Below, piece after piece: positions 10,081 to 21,683 of a stretch of DNA of 64,000 bases. Below the pieces are notes generated by a model. It saw nothing but the letters and a program-made list of their open reading frames with translations, had not been told where the DNA came from and searched no databases. Source of the stretch: Pyropia yezoensis (lineage: Eukaryota > Rhodophyta > Bangiophyceae > Bangiales > Bangiaceae); assembly GCA_009829735.1 (NCBI GenBank), contig CM020620.1:25456020-25520019 (forward strand), written 5' to 3'. The translations under genes were made by a program, and so were the position numbers. Each line of letters opens with the position of its first letter. Within the stretch, counting starts at the first letter, position 1.

Positions 10081-13000
10081 ATGTCTAACTCCTCTCCCCC
10101 GTCGCTGTCGCTGTCGACCGCGTATGGCCTGCCGGCAGTAGACGATGCCGCCGCGTGGGAGCGGCTGATGCGACCGTGCACGGGGCGCCTGCAGCTGGTC
10201 GAAGCTCCCGGGCTGTGGCGTGGTGGTCTCGCGTCGCGCCGACCCCTCTCCAAGTTACAGCCTGTCACGGTGTGGGTGCACTGCGGGGTGCACTACCAGC
10301 CTGCGGCTAGGGTCGGCGCGGCGTGGGCATGCACGCCGCCCATTCCGGGTGACCTGCCGGCGGTGGCCGCCGCCAATACGAGGTTTGGCTTTTTTGCGCT
10401 GCGCCGGGACCCCCCGGGCGCCTTGCCCAGCGCCCACGTGCGCGTTTTTTGTGCTGGGCCTGCCGACGGCTTGCACGGCCTGGACGGGTGGTGGGGCGTG
10501 GAGCTGGCCGCCACTGCGGGTGTGGACCACCAGCCTCTTCGGCTGTGTGCGGGATCGCGGTCAGTCGCGGAGGCGTGGGCGCACGAGCTGCGTGCGCGCT
10601 CCGCGCCGCTGTCCGCTGTTTGGTCACGCGTCGGGGGTATGGTGGTTGGTCGTCCCGAGGGCGGCATGGTCCACAACGCGGCGTGCGGCGAGTCCGACGA
10701 GGTCACTTTGCCGTTGGCGGTAGCGGTTTTTCGAGACGGCGCGCGGCGGGTGCTGGCCAGTGACGTCGTGTCTGACGTCGCGGGCGTGGTGACGGCCGTG
10801 GTCCAGCCTGACGCGTACGACTTGGCCGTTGCCGCCGGGCCGGTCGTGGGCGTCGCCCTCGGGGCGCTGTTGTTTGCGCTACGGGTGCTGGTGTCTGCGC
10901 GGTCGGTTTTCCAGGTAGCAGCAGGGGTGTCAGCGGACTTGGAAGAGCTTCACGGCAAGTTGATGGAGCACGTACTGCCGTCCCTGTAGTCGTTGCCTGA
11001 CGACCAAACTGTTGGCGCGGTGGCTCTGCAAGACAAGCTGGGGCACCTGGTGGCGGACGCGGAAGTGCTGGCAGGGGAGCTGCACCACCTGGTGCGGTCT
11101 CGTCGGCAGCGGGCTCGTGTGGCCTTCCGCGCTGCCCACCGGGGCGGCGTCGTGGGCAGCGACTTTTACGCTCGCCTCGGGGCGGCACGGCGCAGCGCCG
11201 ACGAACTGGTGCGGCTGATCCAGCTGGGGCTTCAGCGCCGCAGCGTCGAGGTTGCCTTGCAGACGCGGCAGGCTGTGGAGGCGGCCTCTCTCCACGCGTC
11301 GGCGCTCAAAGCGGTGCGGAGGGAGCTCCCCCAGCTGCCGCCAAACATTTTCAACCGCTGGGACGACCCAGAGCTGCCGGCAGCACGGCTATACACGGTT
11401 GTCATAAAATCCGACTCGACCACATGTGCGGCGGTCGGGGCGCATGGGCAGGGCGGGGTGGGCAAGACGCTCTCGTGCTTGCTCGTCGCGCACCGGATTG
11501 CGGAGGAGGCGGACGGGCGACGACGGTTTCCCGACGGCGTGCACTGGGTGCAGCTTTCGCAAGACAGTGCTGTTGGAGACGTGAAGCAGCGCGTGTGCGA
11601 TTTGGCAACCTCCTTGTCCGGTCAGCACGTTGTGGCCAACGAGCTGGACGTAGCGGTTGGGTACTTGCGGGCGACGCTGCAGGCCAAGTCGTGCCTGTTA
11701 ATCGTGGACGACGTTTGGGACGACCAGTGGGCGGCCACTTTTATTAGCGCCGTACGGACGTCGGCTGGGTCGTGCCTGCTCTTCTCAACGCGGCGCGTGG
11801 ATATTGCTGCGCGGACGGGCGTGTCTACCTCGGTTCTGGTGGACATGCGCGAAGGGGCGAGTGCAACAGGCGTGTTGCTGGTACACGCCGAGGCTGGTGG
11901 TACGACCTGGGCGGACAAGACTGATGAGCTTGTGCAGCGCGCTGTCTCGGTGTGCGGTGGGTTGGCGCTGGCGCTGGTGGTAATGGGGTCACTCGTGCGC
12001 GAGCGCGGGTGGGTCTCGGCGGTGGACCTCGTCCACCAGCAGCGGGACGCGCTTCCCTCCAAGAGTCTCCCGGTCGAGGCCAACTATCAGCTGTCCCTTC
12101 GGGCGTGCCTGCTGGCAAGCTACCGGGCACTGGGTGTCGGTGTGGACGCCGCTGAGCAGCAGCTGTGGCACGCGCGCTTCCAGGCGCTGTGTGTTGTGCG
12201 GCCCAAGGAGCAGCTTCCCCGAGATGCGCTAGCGGCGCTGTGGGGAGAGGACGACCCAGAGGTAGTGCGGCAGATCGGGAGGACGCTGCAAGATCGGTCG
12301 CTGGTGACGCTACGCAGCGACGAGGCAGATGGCACGCTCTCTCTCTCCCTGCACGACCTTGTGATTGAGTTTCTTTCGTATCCGGGCCTAATGAGCCAGG
12401 TGCAGCGGGAAGAAGTGCACATCAAGATGGTGGCCAAGTATTGTGAACGCAACCGCATTGGTGATTCCACTTGGACGCCGGCGCCTGCCGGGGCCAGCTG
12501 CGTGACCGTACGGAAGCTGTGGGAGCTACCATCAGACGGATATGTTGAGCTCGCTCTGCCTCGGCTACTGTGTGCTGGTGGCGCTCTTGGCCGTTTGGAG
12601 CTTCTTGCGCTTTTGTTTCACTGGCGCTTCGTGGCCTGGCGGGTGAAGGTTGGCAATGGCTCCTGTACCGTCTATCGCACGGACGCGCTTGTGAATGACA
12701 CGATGTGCGTCGATGGTTTGGACCGGGTGGCTACTGTGATTGAGGGGGCGCTCGTGTACCCAGACCGTTCAGCGCTCTCGGAGCGTTTGCAACAAGCTGC
12801 GTGGGAGGTGTGGGAGCGGTTTGCCAGGCTGCCGCATGCCGCCGATGGCGAAGCCGAGGCGCGTCTGATGCCGTTGCTGGTGTCCACTGCGCGGTCATAC
12901 CTGCAGAAGCCAACCATTGAGCTGTACGGAGCGTCACGCCTTCGCTTGCCGCAGGAGCGTCGCGTGTTTGGGTGCAACAGCGGTGTGCGGAGCGTGTGCA

Positions 13001-15198
13001 GCACTGTCAACCCAGACGGAGGCGCTTGTTTTATCGCTGGCCTGGCGTCGGGGAAGCTGAAATGCTGGGAAGAGCGCAGTGGCAAGTGTGCTGAGGTTTG
13101 GGACGGCCACACCGGCCCGGTGACATGCACGGTGGTGGTGGACGGAGGCGGGAGCAACGGCGGGGGGCGCGTCGTGTCCGGGTCGACCGATCGCACGCTG
13201 CGGGTGTGGGATGTGAGCCGGGCCAAGTGCGTGACGGAACTTCATGGCCATACCCGCGAGGTGGAGTGCTTGGTGGTGCTGGACAGTGGCGAGAGCGATG
13301 GTGCGGGTCGCGTCGTGTCGGGTTCGCTTGACATGACCGTGCGTGTGTGGGACCTGAGCAGCGGTGAGTGCATTGCGGTGCTGCGTGGCCACGCCGACGC
13401 GGTGATGTGCTTGGCGGTTTTGGATGGCGGCGGGGGCTACGGCGGGGGGCGAGTCGTCTCCGCGTCGGCCGACCACTGTGTGCGGGTGTGGAATGTGAAC
13501 CGCGGCACGTGTACTGCTGTGCTGGAGGGCCACGTGGGCTTGGTCGGTTGCTTAGCGGTGCTGACTGGCGATGGCAGCCTCGGCACGGGGTGGATTGTGT
13601 CGGCGTCGCATGACCGCAGTGTGCGGGTATGGGACGACAGCGGCAAGTGCCTGGCGGCTTTGACTGGCCACGAGGACCGTGTGGTTTGCTTGGCAGCCCT
13701 GGACGGTTGTGAAAGCGGTGGCAGGCGGCGCGTTGTGTCCGGGTCGGCCGACCGCACTTTGCGGGTGTGGGATGTGGTTAGCGGCGTATGTATCGCGGTG
13801 TTGGAGGGCCATACGGGCCCGGTACTCGGCGTGAGGGCGCTGTACCGTAGCAGGAGCTGCGGCGCACCACAGGTTGTGTCGGGGTCGGCGGACTACACCG
13901 TTCGTGTGTGGGACGTAGATCGCGGCTTGTGCGCGGCGGTGCTGCACGGCCATACGGAGTGGGTAAGGTGCTTAGTCGTGCTAGACCGCGGTGGGAGCGG
14001 TGGGGGCCGTAGCAGCAGCGGTTGGAGCGGCGGCGGCGTGAGCAGCGTCGGCGTCAGCAGTGGCGGCGATAGCAGCGGTGGGCTGGTCGTGTCGGGGTCC
14101 CACGACCACACGATGCGGGTTTGGGAGGCGGATAGTGGCGAGCACCTGACGGTGCTGGAGCGCTGCTCTGGTTTGGTGGGATGCTTGGCGTTCCTGCACG
14201 ATGATGGGAGCAGTGGTGCTGCTGGTCGTGTTGTTTCCGGGTCAGCCGACCACAGTGTGAGGGTGTGGGAGGTGGACAGCGGACAGTGTGTGGCGATCCT
14301 GAACGGCCACACCTCATTGAGTTCTTTGGCTGTACTCCACGGTGGCGGGTGCCACGGCAGGGGACGGGTCGTGACTGGATCTCGCGACCACTTTGTTAGG
14401 GTATGGGACGTGGACAGCGAACAGTGCCTGGCGGTACTGAGCGGCCACACCCGCGAGGTAGAGTGCTTGGCAGTGCTGGACGGCGGCGCCGATGATGGCT
14501 CCGCGTGCGTCGTGTCGGGATCGCACGACCGCAGCATGCGGGTGTGGGACTTGAGCAGTGGCCGGTGCGTATCAGTGCTGAGCGGCCACACCGGCGCGGT
14601 GATGTGCTTGGCAGCACTGGGCGGCGGTGGGCGCGACGGCGGGTTGCGTGTCGTGTCGGGATCGCGCGACCAGAGAGTACGGGTTTGGGATCTGAGCAGC
14701 GGAGCGTGCGTGGCGGAGCTGCACGGCCACACCGACTGGGTAATGTGCTTGGCTGTTCTGGAAGGCGGTGGGCGCGACGGCGGGCCACTCGTTGTATCAG
14801 GGTCGAAGGACCGCACGATGCGGGTGTGGGACCTTGACGTTGGCAGGTGCGTGGCTGTGGTCCAGTGCCGCACGAGCCCGGTCACATGCTTTGGGACGGC
14901 GGTCGTGGACGGCGCCCGCCCGGCGACGCTTTCACGTGGCCCGCTGCCACTGGGAGTACGCGCGGCAGCTGACTCGGGCGCACCGTCCTGGGCCGGCGGC
15001 TGTTTCCTGTTGGACCAGCGATGCAGGTGTGCGTTCGTCGACATCCGTTGTGACGCCGGCCGCTGGTCTGCCCAGCTGCGCTACGTTCCCGCCCCGCCGG
15101 GGGCGTCTGCCATGTGCGGCGTGTCACCCAGCGTGCTTGCATGGGGCACCAAGGACGGCCATGTCTACTTCGGCCGCCGGACGGATCCGCCAGCGTGA
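10081..15198 (+). CDS. NB-ARC / WD40-repeat protein (STAND, NLR-like), interrupted by one in-frame TAG
   Basis: One frame runs from ATG 10081 to the stop at 15196-15198 (about 1705 codons), broken only by TAG at 10987-10989. Residues 1-260 match nothing I know. Residues about 265-400 are helical and coiled-coil-like, and the TAG falls inside this part. NB-ARC follows: P-loop 'GAHGQGGVGKT' (about 455), kinase-2 'LLIVDDVWDD' (about 540), a 'LLFSTRR' RNBS-B-like strand, 'GGLALAL' for GLPL (about 625) and 'LHDL' for MHD (about 757). From about 963 there are 13 WD repeats with x-V-R-V-W-D ends, plus a degenerate closing one. Such proteins act as ATP-dependent signalling switches, with WD40 as sensor. 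No intron is visible. The TAG could be a null allele, readthrough, a sequence error, or two adjacent genes. Confidence 0.88.
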
Positions 15199-15689
15199 CG
15201 GCTTCCAGCCAGGATAAGTTGTTCGCTGCCCCTGGCGTCAAGCGGCTGAAGTCTTTTGGTGATTGGACTGAGGGGCGAGCGGACACCCTGATGGGTTGTC
15301 CCGTGCCGATTTACAATCCCCTCCCCCCTGTCGCGTCCCACAGCGCCTCCGCCATCACATACTGCCGCTGCGGCAGCCGTGGCCGCTCACCTCGTGTGGC
15401 GATTCGCCCTTCGGGCGTCCTGCCCCTCGGCGTGGACCAGCTCCCGTGCCGGACGACCGCGCCGGGCTAGTGCCGCGCCGGCAGCCGCCGCGCGGGCGGC
15501 CCGCCGCGTCGCTGGGGCCCGGCATCGTCGTCGTCGGCCGCCTTCTCCTGCACCACGTTGGCGGACGCCCTACCCGCCGGGGAGCGGCATAGCTCATCAC
15601 CAACCCCCCCCCCCCCGGGCAGGGCGGTGAGGACGTCCACCAGTATGGGCCGGACGCCCGCGAAGAGGCTGCCCGCGGCGGATGCTGCG

Positions 15690-18060
15690 GCTGCCATCAC
15701 CCCGCCACCCTGAGGTGGCCGCCACGAAGGCCACCGCGGCGGCGGCGGCGGCGGCGGCGGGCAACATCGCGCAGACGGCGGTGGGCTCGACGCGCTGAGC
15801 GGCGGCGCCCACAGCCAGCGGCGCCGGTACCACCCGCGTAGTGAACGTGAGCAGCGCGCCCCCGAGGGCAAGCGGCACGAGCGGTGCCGGCGAGCGTGCG
15901 GGTGAGGCCGGCGTGACGCCCGCCGTGGCGGCGATTGTCGTGGCACGCGTCATGGTCGTGAGCACCGACATTGCCATTCCCGTCCCAGACATAGGGGGGC
16001 ACCTCATAGTTTGGCGATGCCTTCCCGCCCCAGATCCGCAGGCGTACAACGAGGACCCCCCCGCTGCGCGAGTGCCGGCCGCAGCGCCCCGCCGACGGCG
16101 ATGATGAGCCCCCAGCTGAGGGTGGGCCATGACCGACTGGGCGGGCCGCCCCAAACAAGGAGACGACCACCTGCGGGCGGGCGGGCGGGCGGCGGCGGCC
16201 ACGTCGGCGACCGGCAGGAACTGCCTGGACGGACACTACCGGCAATCCGTTGGCGGTTGGGCGGGAGGGGGGGAGGGGCGGGTGGAACCCGCTGGGCGAA
16301 CGCCCCACAGCCGCGCAAAGACGCTGGGGCCGCGCGGCCACGGCGGCCGAGCTATGATGGTGGCTGCCGCGTTGGGGGTGGCACAACAAGAGGGGGAGGG
16401 GCGCTCGGGGGTGGCACGGCCGGTATCCCGAGAGGCTCCAGAGTGACGGGCACAGGGCTCTCGGGGGGCGGGAGGGATGGGGTGGTAGGGGGGACAGGCT
16501 TTGTGTACAGTACCCTGAGGGAGGGGGTGGGGGAGGGGGGACGGGGGCGGCAGCTCGCAGACGCGGGCGGCCGCGTCGTATGTGCGTGGACCTTACGACA
16601 GCAAGGAGATGCGTGCTCTGCCTGCAGCCGGAGGCCTTTTGAGGAGTGCGCCCTTGCGGTGGCTCCGCGTGGGCGCTTCTCCCCCCCCCCCCCCCACACC
16701 GTGGGGCTCCTCGTGGAGGGGAGGGGAAAACGGGAGAGGCACGCCAGCAGGACCGAAAGCGCAGCGCGGGGAACGACCGGGTGCGGGGGGGGGGGGGGGG
16801 GGGGGGGGGGGGGAGGAGGGGCGACGGAAAGAGATAGGGCGCAAGGGGCAGGACAAGGCCACAGCTGGATGCCGAAAAAAGCAACAAAAAAACCTGAGGG
16901 GTGCCGAGGACAGGGGGGGGAACGCCCGCGGCCGTTTGGACTCTCCCACCGACGACGCGGCGCGGCGCCCCCCGGGGGCGCCCCCGCCTGCCGGCCGTGG
17001 CGGCCCTGGCGCCGGGGCGGCCGGCCGCCGCACGTCACGGTCGGCTGGCCGGCCAACAGGCGCGGCCCCTGGTGCCCGCAGGACGGCGCGCGCGCCCGCG
17101 CGGGCCGGGGGGGGCGCGGGCCGGGGGGGGCGCGGGCCGGGGGGTGCGCGGAGCCCCTCGAGGCGTCCCGCCGGGACGGGCGGCGCCCCCACCCCCCTCC
17201 ATGGGGGGCGGACGGTGAGCGCCGCTTCTAGCGGCCCCCGCGGGGGGGGGAGGGGGGGAGGGGGGAGGGTGGGCGGCATGCTGGGGTGGGGAGCATGTCA
17301 TGCTCCCCACACCGACCCCCCCCCCCATTCCCACCTCCGCGCGCACCCCAGTGGAGGGGCCCCGTTGGCAGCCCACACACCGCGTTGATCCCTTCCCCCC
17401 CCCCCCCCAGCGGTGATGACGGTGACGGCCAGCCCCGGCGTCCGGCGCCAGGCCACCACCCACCCGCGCGGCCGCGGCGGCGGCGACCGCGGCACGCCGC
17501 CGCGCGTGGCCACAGGGGGGACCGACCAACCCCCCGCAGCCACCGGGCGGGGGGGGAGGGTGGGGGGGGCGGCGGCCCGCCGGCGTGACGACCCGAGGCG
17601 GGGCCGCCCCCACGGGACGGCCCACCGCCGCTGTCCCTGGCGCGGACGCCGCCACGGCAGCGGCCGGGTGGCGGCGGCGGCAGCGGCCACAGACGACACG
17701 GGGCGGTGGCACCGGGAGGGCCCCCCCGGTAGGGGGGGGAACACGCGCGATTGGGGCGTCGGCGTCCTCTCCCCGCCCGCCCCCCTGCAGAGGGCGGTGG
17801 CGTCACGCTGCGAGCGGGCCACGGCAGACCCCCAAGCAAGGGTCTCCCCGTCGCCTCGCCCGCCAATGGCCCCTGCCGCCGCCGCCGACGCCGTGCGCGC
17901 CCAACGGGCCGGGAGGGGCGGCGGCGGCGGCGGCGGCGGCGGCGCGTTGGCGTCGTTGGCCCCCATCGCCCCCCCCGCCAACGACGGCAGCTGCGTGAGG
18001 AGCGGCCACGCCTGGCGCCGCCGGGTCGCTGCCGGTGCCGAAAATGGCGGCGACGCCGCC
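15690..18060 (-). other. Possible fragments of a minus-strand membrane protein, copy A
   Basis: Hydrophobic minus-strand segments occur in different frames: 'LSWGLIIAVGGALRPALA' (about 16,090), 'SVLTTMTRATTIAATAGV' (about 15,940) and 'LVPLALGGALLTFTTRVV' (about 15,870). The last two loosely recall the C-terminal membrane helices of sideroflexins, but the family's key motifs are not all present. G and C runs shift the frame between segments. The two copies differ by several amino-acid changes here, so selection on a protein is doubtful. I report it as a hint only. Confidence 0.2.
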
Positions 18061-18432
18061 GCCAGTGGCAGCGACGCCTGCCCACCACCGCCGTCGGCCG
18101 TTAGGGGGGGGGAAGGGGGGGGGGGGAGAAGCCGGCAGCGTCGGCCGGGTCGTGCTCCCCAGCCCCCTCGCCCTCGTGCGCAGCAGCAGCGCCCCGCCTG
18201 GCCGGCTGGGGATGGTGCTCTGACACCTATTTACAGACCGCCGCTCATGCACTCTGCCGGAGAAGAGGGTCAGGCGCGTCTCCGCGGCGCGACGCTGTGC
18301 AGTAGGGGTTACCAGGTCCAGGAAAGGGCGGGGGCGGGTGATGGTATGGTTGGGAGAGTCGTAGGCAACAAGGGGGGAAAGGCAAGAGAAGGGCGGAGCT
18401 ACTCCCATCGTGCAGTATGTACGACCATGTAT

Positions 18433-18873
18433 GTACTGTACAAATGTACAGTACTGAACTGTACACACAGTACATAGATAGTCACAATGTGACCATGTCA
18501 TGGACGATGGCTTAAATTTCTTCTGTGTACATATTCGCCTTTGTCCGTCGTTCTCACATGGTCATGTGCTGGACAGTACATACGCATGCCTACGTATGGC
18601 CCTTTCTGGGGCACCTATCCTGCCTACTCTCCCACGGATCGTCCTCAGCATGCGACACTGTACACTCACAAGTTGTGTGTCGCATGCGGAGGACGATCCG
18701 TAGGAGCGTTGAACGTGTGCGAGTCCACGGCCTCTCCCATCATGGGAGGCCTCCACCAATCATGATGATTGCGAGGAAGGCGGCACCTCCACGAGCGATG
18801 GATCATCATCCTATCATAGGATGCGCAGGCACAGCAATGGTTGGCGTCGGCACCCGCCGACATCAAGGTCGGC
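18433..18873. other. Cluster of about ten hairpins / short palindromes, copy A
   Basis: Perfect or near-perfect stems lie one after another: gtactgtac/gtacagtac (18433-18454), gtcac/gtgac (18481-18493), ccatg/catgg (18493-18503), cacatg/catgtg (18555-18568), catacg/cgtatg (18579-18598), a 25-bp stem with one mismatch (18634-18658 with 18677-18701), ctcccat/atgggag (18734-18748), caatcat/atgattg (18757-18771), catcctat/ataggatg (18807-18823) and gccgac/gtcggc (18856-18873). Function unknown. Confidence 0.9.
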
Positions 18874-19358
18874 GACCCTCGGTCGAGCCACCCCGTCGCC
18901 GGCTCGCGTGGCTACATACGCAAAGGGCTTGAGGGCGTGTCTGCCGTCGGGCTTGCCCGTTTGTTGAGCGCTGGATCCCCGCCCAAGCACGGCTTCCTCC
19001 ACAGCGCACGGCCACCGACACGCCGGCCGCGCGGTGCGGTGGAAATCCCTTCCCCGCGGCGAGCCCGCAGGCCTACCGCCCGCAGCGCCACGCTGTGGCC
19101 GGCGATGCTGTTTAAAGAGCGCCCCGTCGAGCGAGGTGGGGAGGGGCGGCGTTGGAGGAGAGCCGACGCCGGTGGTGTGACAAGGTCGTCTGCGCTCGAC
19201 CGCCGGCGGTGGGACGGGAGCGCTCCCCCGTTGGTGGCGCCGGCGGTGGAGGGTGGCGGAGGCGGCCCTCTTTTTTGGTTGCCCCCCATCTCGCCTGTGG
19301 CGACCCCCCCCCCCCTGTTGCCGGCGCCCATTGCTGCGCAGCGGCCACCACCCGCACC

Positions 19359-21029
19359 ATGTTTCGCTACGTGAACCGGGCGCTGGCGGCCACGCTGGCC
19401 GTCGTGACGGTGGCGGCAGCCGCGGCGGCCGCCCCGGCGGCGGCGCAGCGCTTGGACGCGCCCCGCTCCCCCGTCTCGATTGACGTTGCCGAGTCGGTGC
19501 TGTCGTCGCTCGACGAGTCGGTGGACCCGTGTGTGGACGCGTACGAGTGGGCGTGCGGCGGCTGGCGGGCGGCCAACAGCCCGCCGCCGCAGGCGCTGTC
19601 TTCCATCAGCACCTTCCGCTCCATCCAGACGCGCGTCGATGATGCCGTCGACGTGCTGCTGGCGGTCGCCCGCGCTGGCGGCGACCAAGCCGGGCGTCTT
19701 TTACACGTCCTGTACGGCCGCCAACGTGGAGCCCTCGGACTTGGCGCCGCTGGCGCGGCTTCGCCCCGCCCTGGCGTCCCTGACGGGCGCCAACGCGTCG
19801 GTCGAGACGGCGGTGGGGGCGGTGGCGGCGCTCGCCGGCGCGGGCGTCGAGTCGGCGGTGTGGGAGTTCGGGGTCATCAACAACCCGCAGCGGGTGGGCG
19901 GTCGCGCATTGCTCGCTATGGTCCCAGAGTTCACCGCCGCCGAGCCGGCCTTTTCCGCGACGACCCCGTACGGCGAGGCCGTGCGGGCGGCGTACAACAA
20001 GCTGCTGCTCGCCATGGCGGGGACAGCCGTGGAGGCGGGGCTGCTGCCACCGACGGCGTCGGGTGGCAAAATGGCCGCGGAGGAGGTGGCTGCCGCGGCG
20101 GCCGCCTTTGAGGCCCGCCTCGTCAACTATTCCGGCGCGGCGCCCATGACGGCGGCGGCGGTCAAGGCTGGCAAGGCGTCGCTGGCAGACGCCTTCTTTC
20201 TTATTGACAGCCGCCGGCTGGCCACCTCCCGCGCGGCGGTGGGGCCGCCGGGCAACCCCATCCGGCTGGTTGAGGCGCTGGTGTCGGCAGTGACTGAGGA
20301 CGTTGGGGTGACCCTCCCAGGGAACATTCGCCTGGTGACCCCGCCGGCATACGCGAGGGCCCTTGACGCCTGGTTAACTGCCGCCACAGCCCCAGACGGC
20401 GGCGGCCTGCTTCCCCTGCAAGCCTACCTGGCCGTGGCGGCCACCCGGGCGTACGCCGAGCTGGACCTTCTGGGCACCCTCCCACGGGCGTCGCTGGAAC
20501 CCTACGCCGCCGTCGTCTATGGGGTCACCGCGCCGGGGCCACTGCTGACACGGTGCGTCCGGCGGGCGGGCCGCTTCTTCCCCACCGAGGTGGGCACCGC
20601 GTTTGCGGGCGCCCACCTGCCGGTGAGCAACAAGACGTTTGCGGTGGCCATGGCAGAGGACGTCCGCGCGGCCACCGGCCGCCTCGTTGACCGCGCCGAC
20701 TGGCTGGACACGCCCACCAGGGCGGTGGTGCAGGAAAAGCTGGCCGCGATGGCCATGCGGGTGGGCGACGCCACCCCCCCGGGGGGGGCGGAGGACACGT
20801 CGAGGGTGGTGGTGGATGCCGACGACTACCAGGCATCGTTTGCGTCGGCCAACGCACGGGTGTGGCGGGAATTGTGGGTGCAGGCGGCGGCGCCCGGTGA
20901 CCAGTCCACCGAGGTAATACCCCTGACGGTCAATGCCTTCTACGCGGTCACGGCCAACGTGGCGGTGATCACGGCAGGTGCGTTGGCGTTACTGGATGCT
21001 CGTTTCTTTTTTTTTTTTTCGGGTGACTA
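19359..21029 (+). pseudogene. M13 (neprilysin-like) peptidase, N-terminal part, frameshifted (copy A)
   Basis: ATG 19359 opens a signal peptide or anchor (Ala/Val-rich, about residues 5-30). The M13 N-terminal signature follows, 'DPCVDAYEWACGGW'. Later come 'DRADWLDTPTRAVVQEKLAA' and 'VNAFYAVTANVAVITAGAL', which match the W-(M/L)-D-x-x-T-R and V-N-A-(Y/F)-Y segments just before the HExxH zinc helix. One extra G near 19663 shifts the frame relative to copy B. At about 20985 the homology stops, a T run follows, and the frame ends at 21029. The catalytic HExxH and ExxxD motifs are absent, so it cannot be an active metallopeptidase. Copy A reaches about 165 bp further into the family sequence than copy B. 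Confidence 0.8.
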
Positions 21030-21183
21030 GCCCCTGTTTTCCCCTTTTGGTGGTGGGTGGGTCTTTGGGTGTGATGGATGGCGCGGCGAGCGGGACGAAA
21101 CGTCTGCCGCCGTGCGGTCGACCGCGGCGCCGTGAGAAGTACGTCGCGGTGCCGCCCCCACTTGGCAACCATTCTGACCCGTC
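21030..21183. other. Short unassigned stretch before the gap
   Basis: It begins after a T run (about 21007-21019) that marks the end of M13 homology. No gene is seen. Confidence 0.5.
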
Positions 21184-21683
21184 NNNNNNNNNNNNNNNNN
21201 NNNNNNNNNNNNNNNNNNNNNNNNNNNNNNNNNNNNNNNNNNNNNNNNNNNNNNNNNNNNNNNNNNNNNNNNNNNNNNNNNNNNNNNNNNNNNNNNNNNN
21301 NNNNNNNNNNNNNNNNNNNNNNNNNNNNNNNNNNNNNNNNNNNNNNNNNNNNNNNNNNNNNNNNNNNNNNNNNNNNNNNNNNNNNNNNNNNNNNNNNNNN
21401 NNNNNNNNNNNNNNNNNNNNNNNNNNNNNNNNNNNNNNNNNNNNNNNNNNNNNNNNNNNNNNNNNNNNNNNNNNNNNNNNNNNNNNNNNNNNNNNNNNNN
21501 NNNNNNNNNNNNNNNNNNNNNNNNNNNNNNNNNNNNNNNNNNNNNNNNNNNNNNNNNNNNNNNNNNNNNNNNNNNNNNNNNNNNNNNNNNNNNNNNNNNN
21601 NNNNNNNNNNNNNNNNNNNNNNNNNNNNNNNNNNNNNNNNNNNNNNNNNNNNNNNNNNNNNNNNNNNNNNNNNNNNNNNNNNN
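21184..21683. other. Assembly gap (500 N)
   Basis: Exactly 500 N. Copy B of the duplication starts on the first base after it, so the join between the copies is unsequenced. Confidence 0.99.

Larger units (their letters stand above)
15199..19358. other. Spacer between WD40 gene and M13 gene, copy A
   Basis: About 4.2 kb with many homopolymers, including G runs of about 25 from 16787, and frames open on all sides. It holds a possible minus-strand membrane-protein remnant (next entry) and the hairpin cluster. GTACAGTAC lies at 16505-16513. No plus-strand gene can be supported. Confidence 0.5.
13463..20820 (+). repeat. Segmental duplication, copy A
   Basis: This stretch matches 21684-29020 in direct orientation. 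Anchors are the WD40 stop codon (15198 versus 23419, offset 8221) and the M13 start codon (19359 versus 27559, offset 8200). The true left limit of copy B is hidden by the N gap. The right limit is abrupt, just after the codons for Val-Val-Asp-Ala in the M13 gene. Confidence 0.95.

Noticed and set aside
13893-15044. 383-codon minus-strand frame opposite the WD40 repeats (also at 22114-23265)
   Set aside because: Mirror of a repetitive coding sequence; Thr/Pro/Ser periodicity follows the WD repeat period.
17930-18000. 'AMGANDANA' on the minus strand, reminiscent of the PiT phosphate-transporter GANDVANA motif
   Set aside because: No neighbouring transporter sequence, and the surrounding frame is poly-proline.
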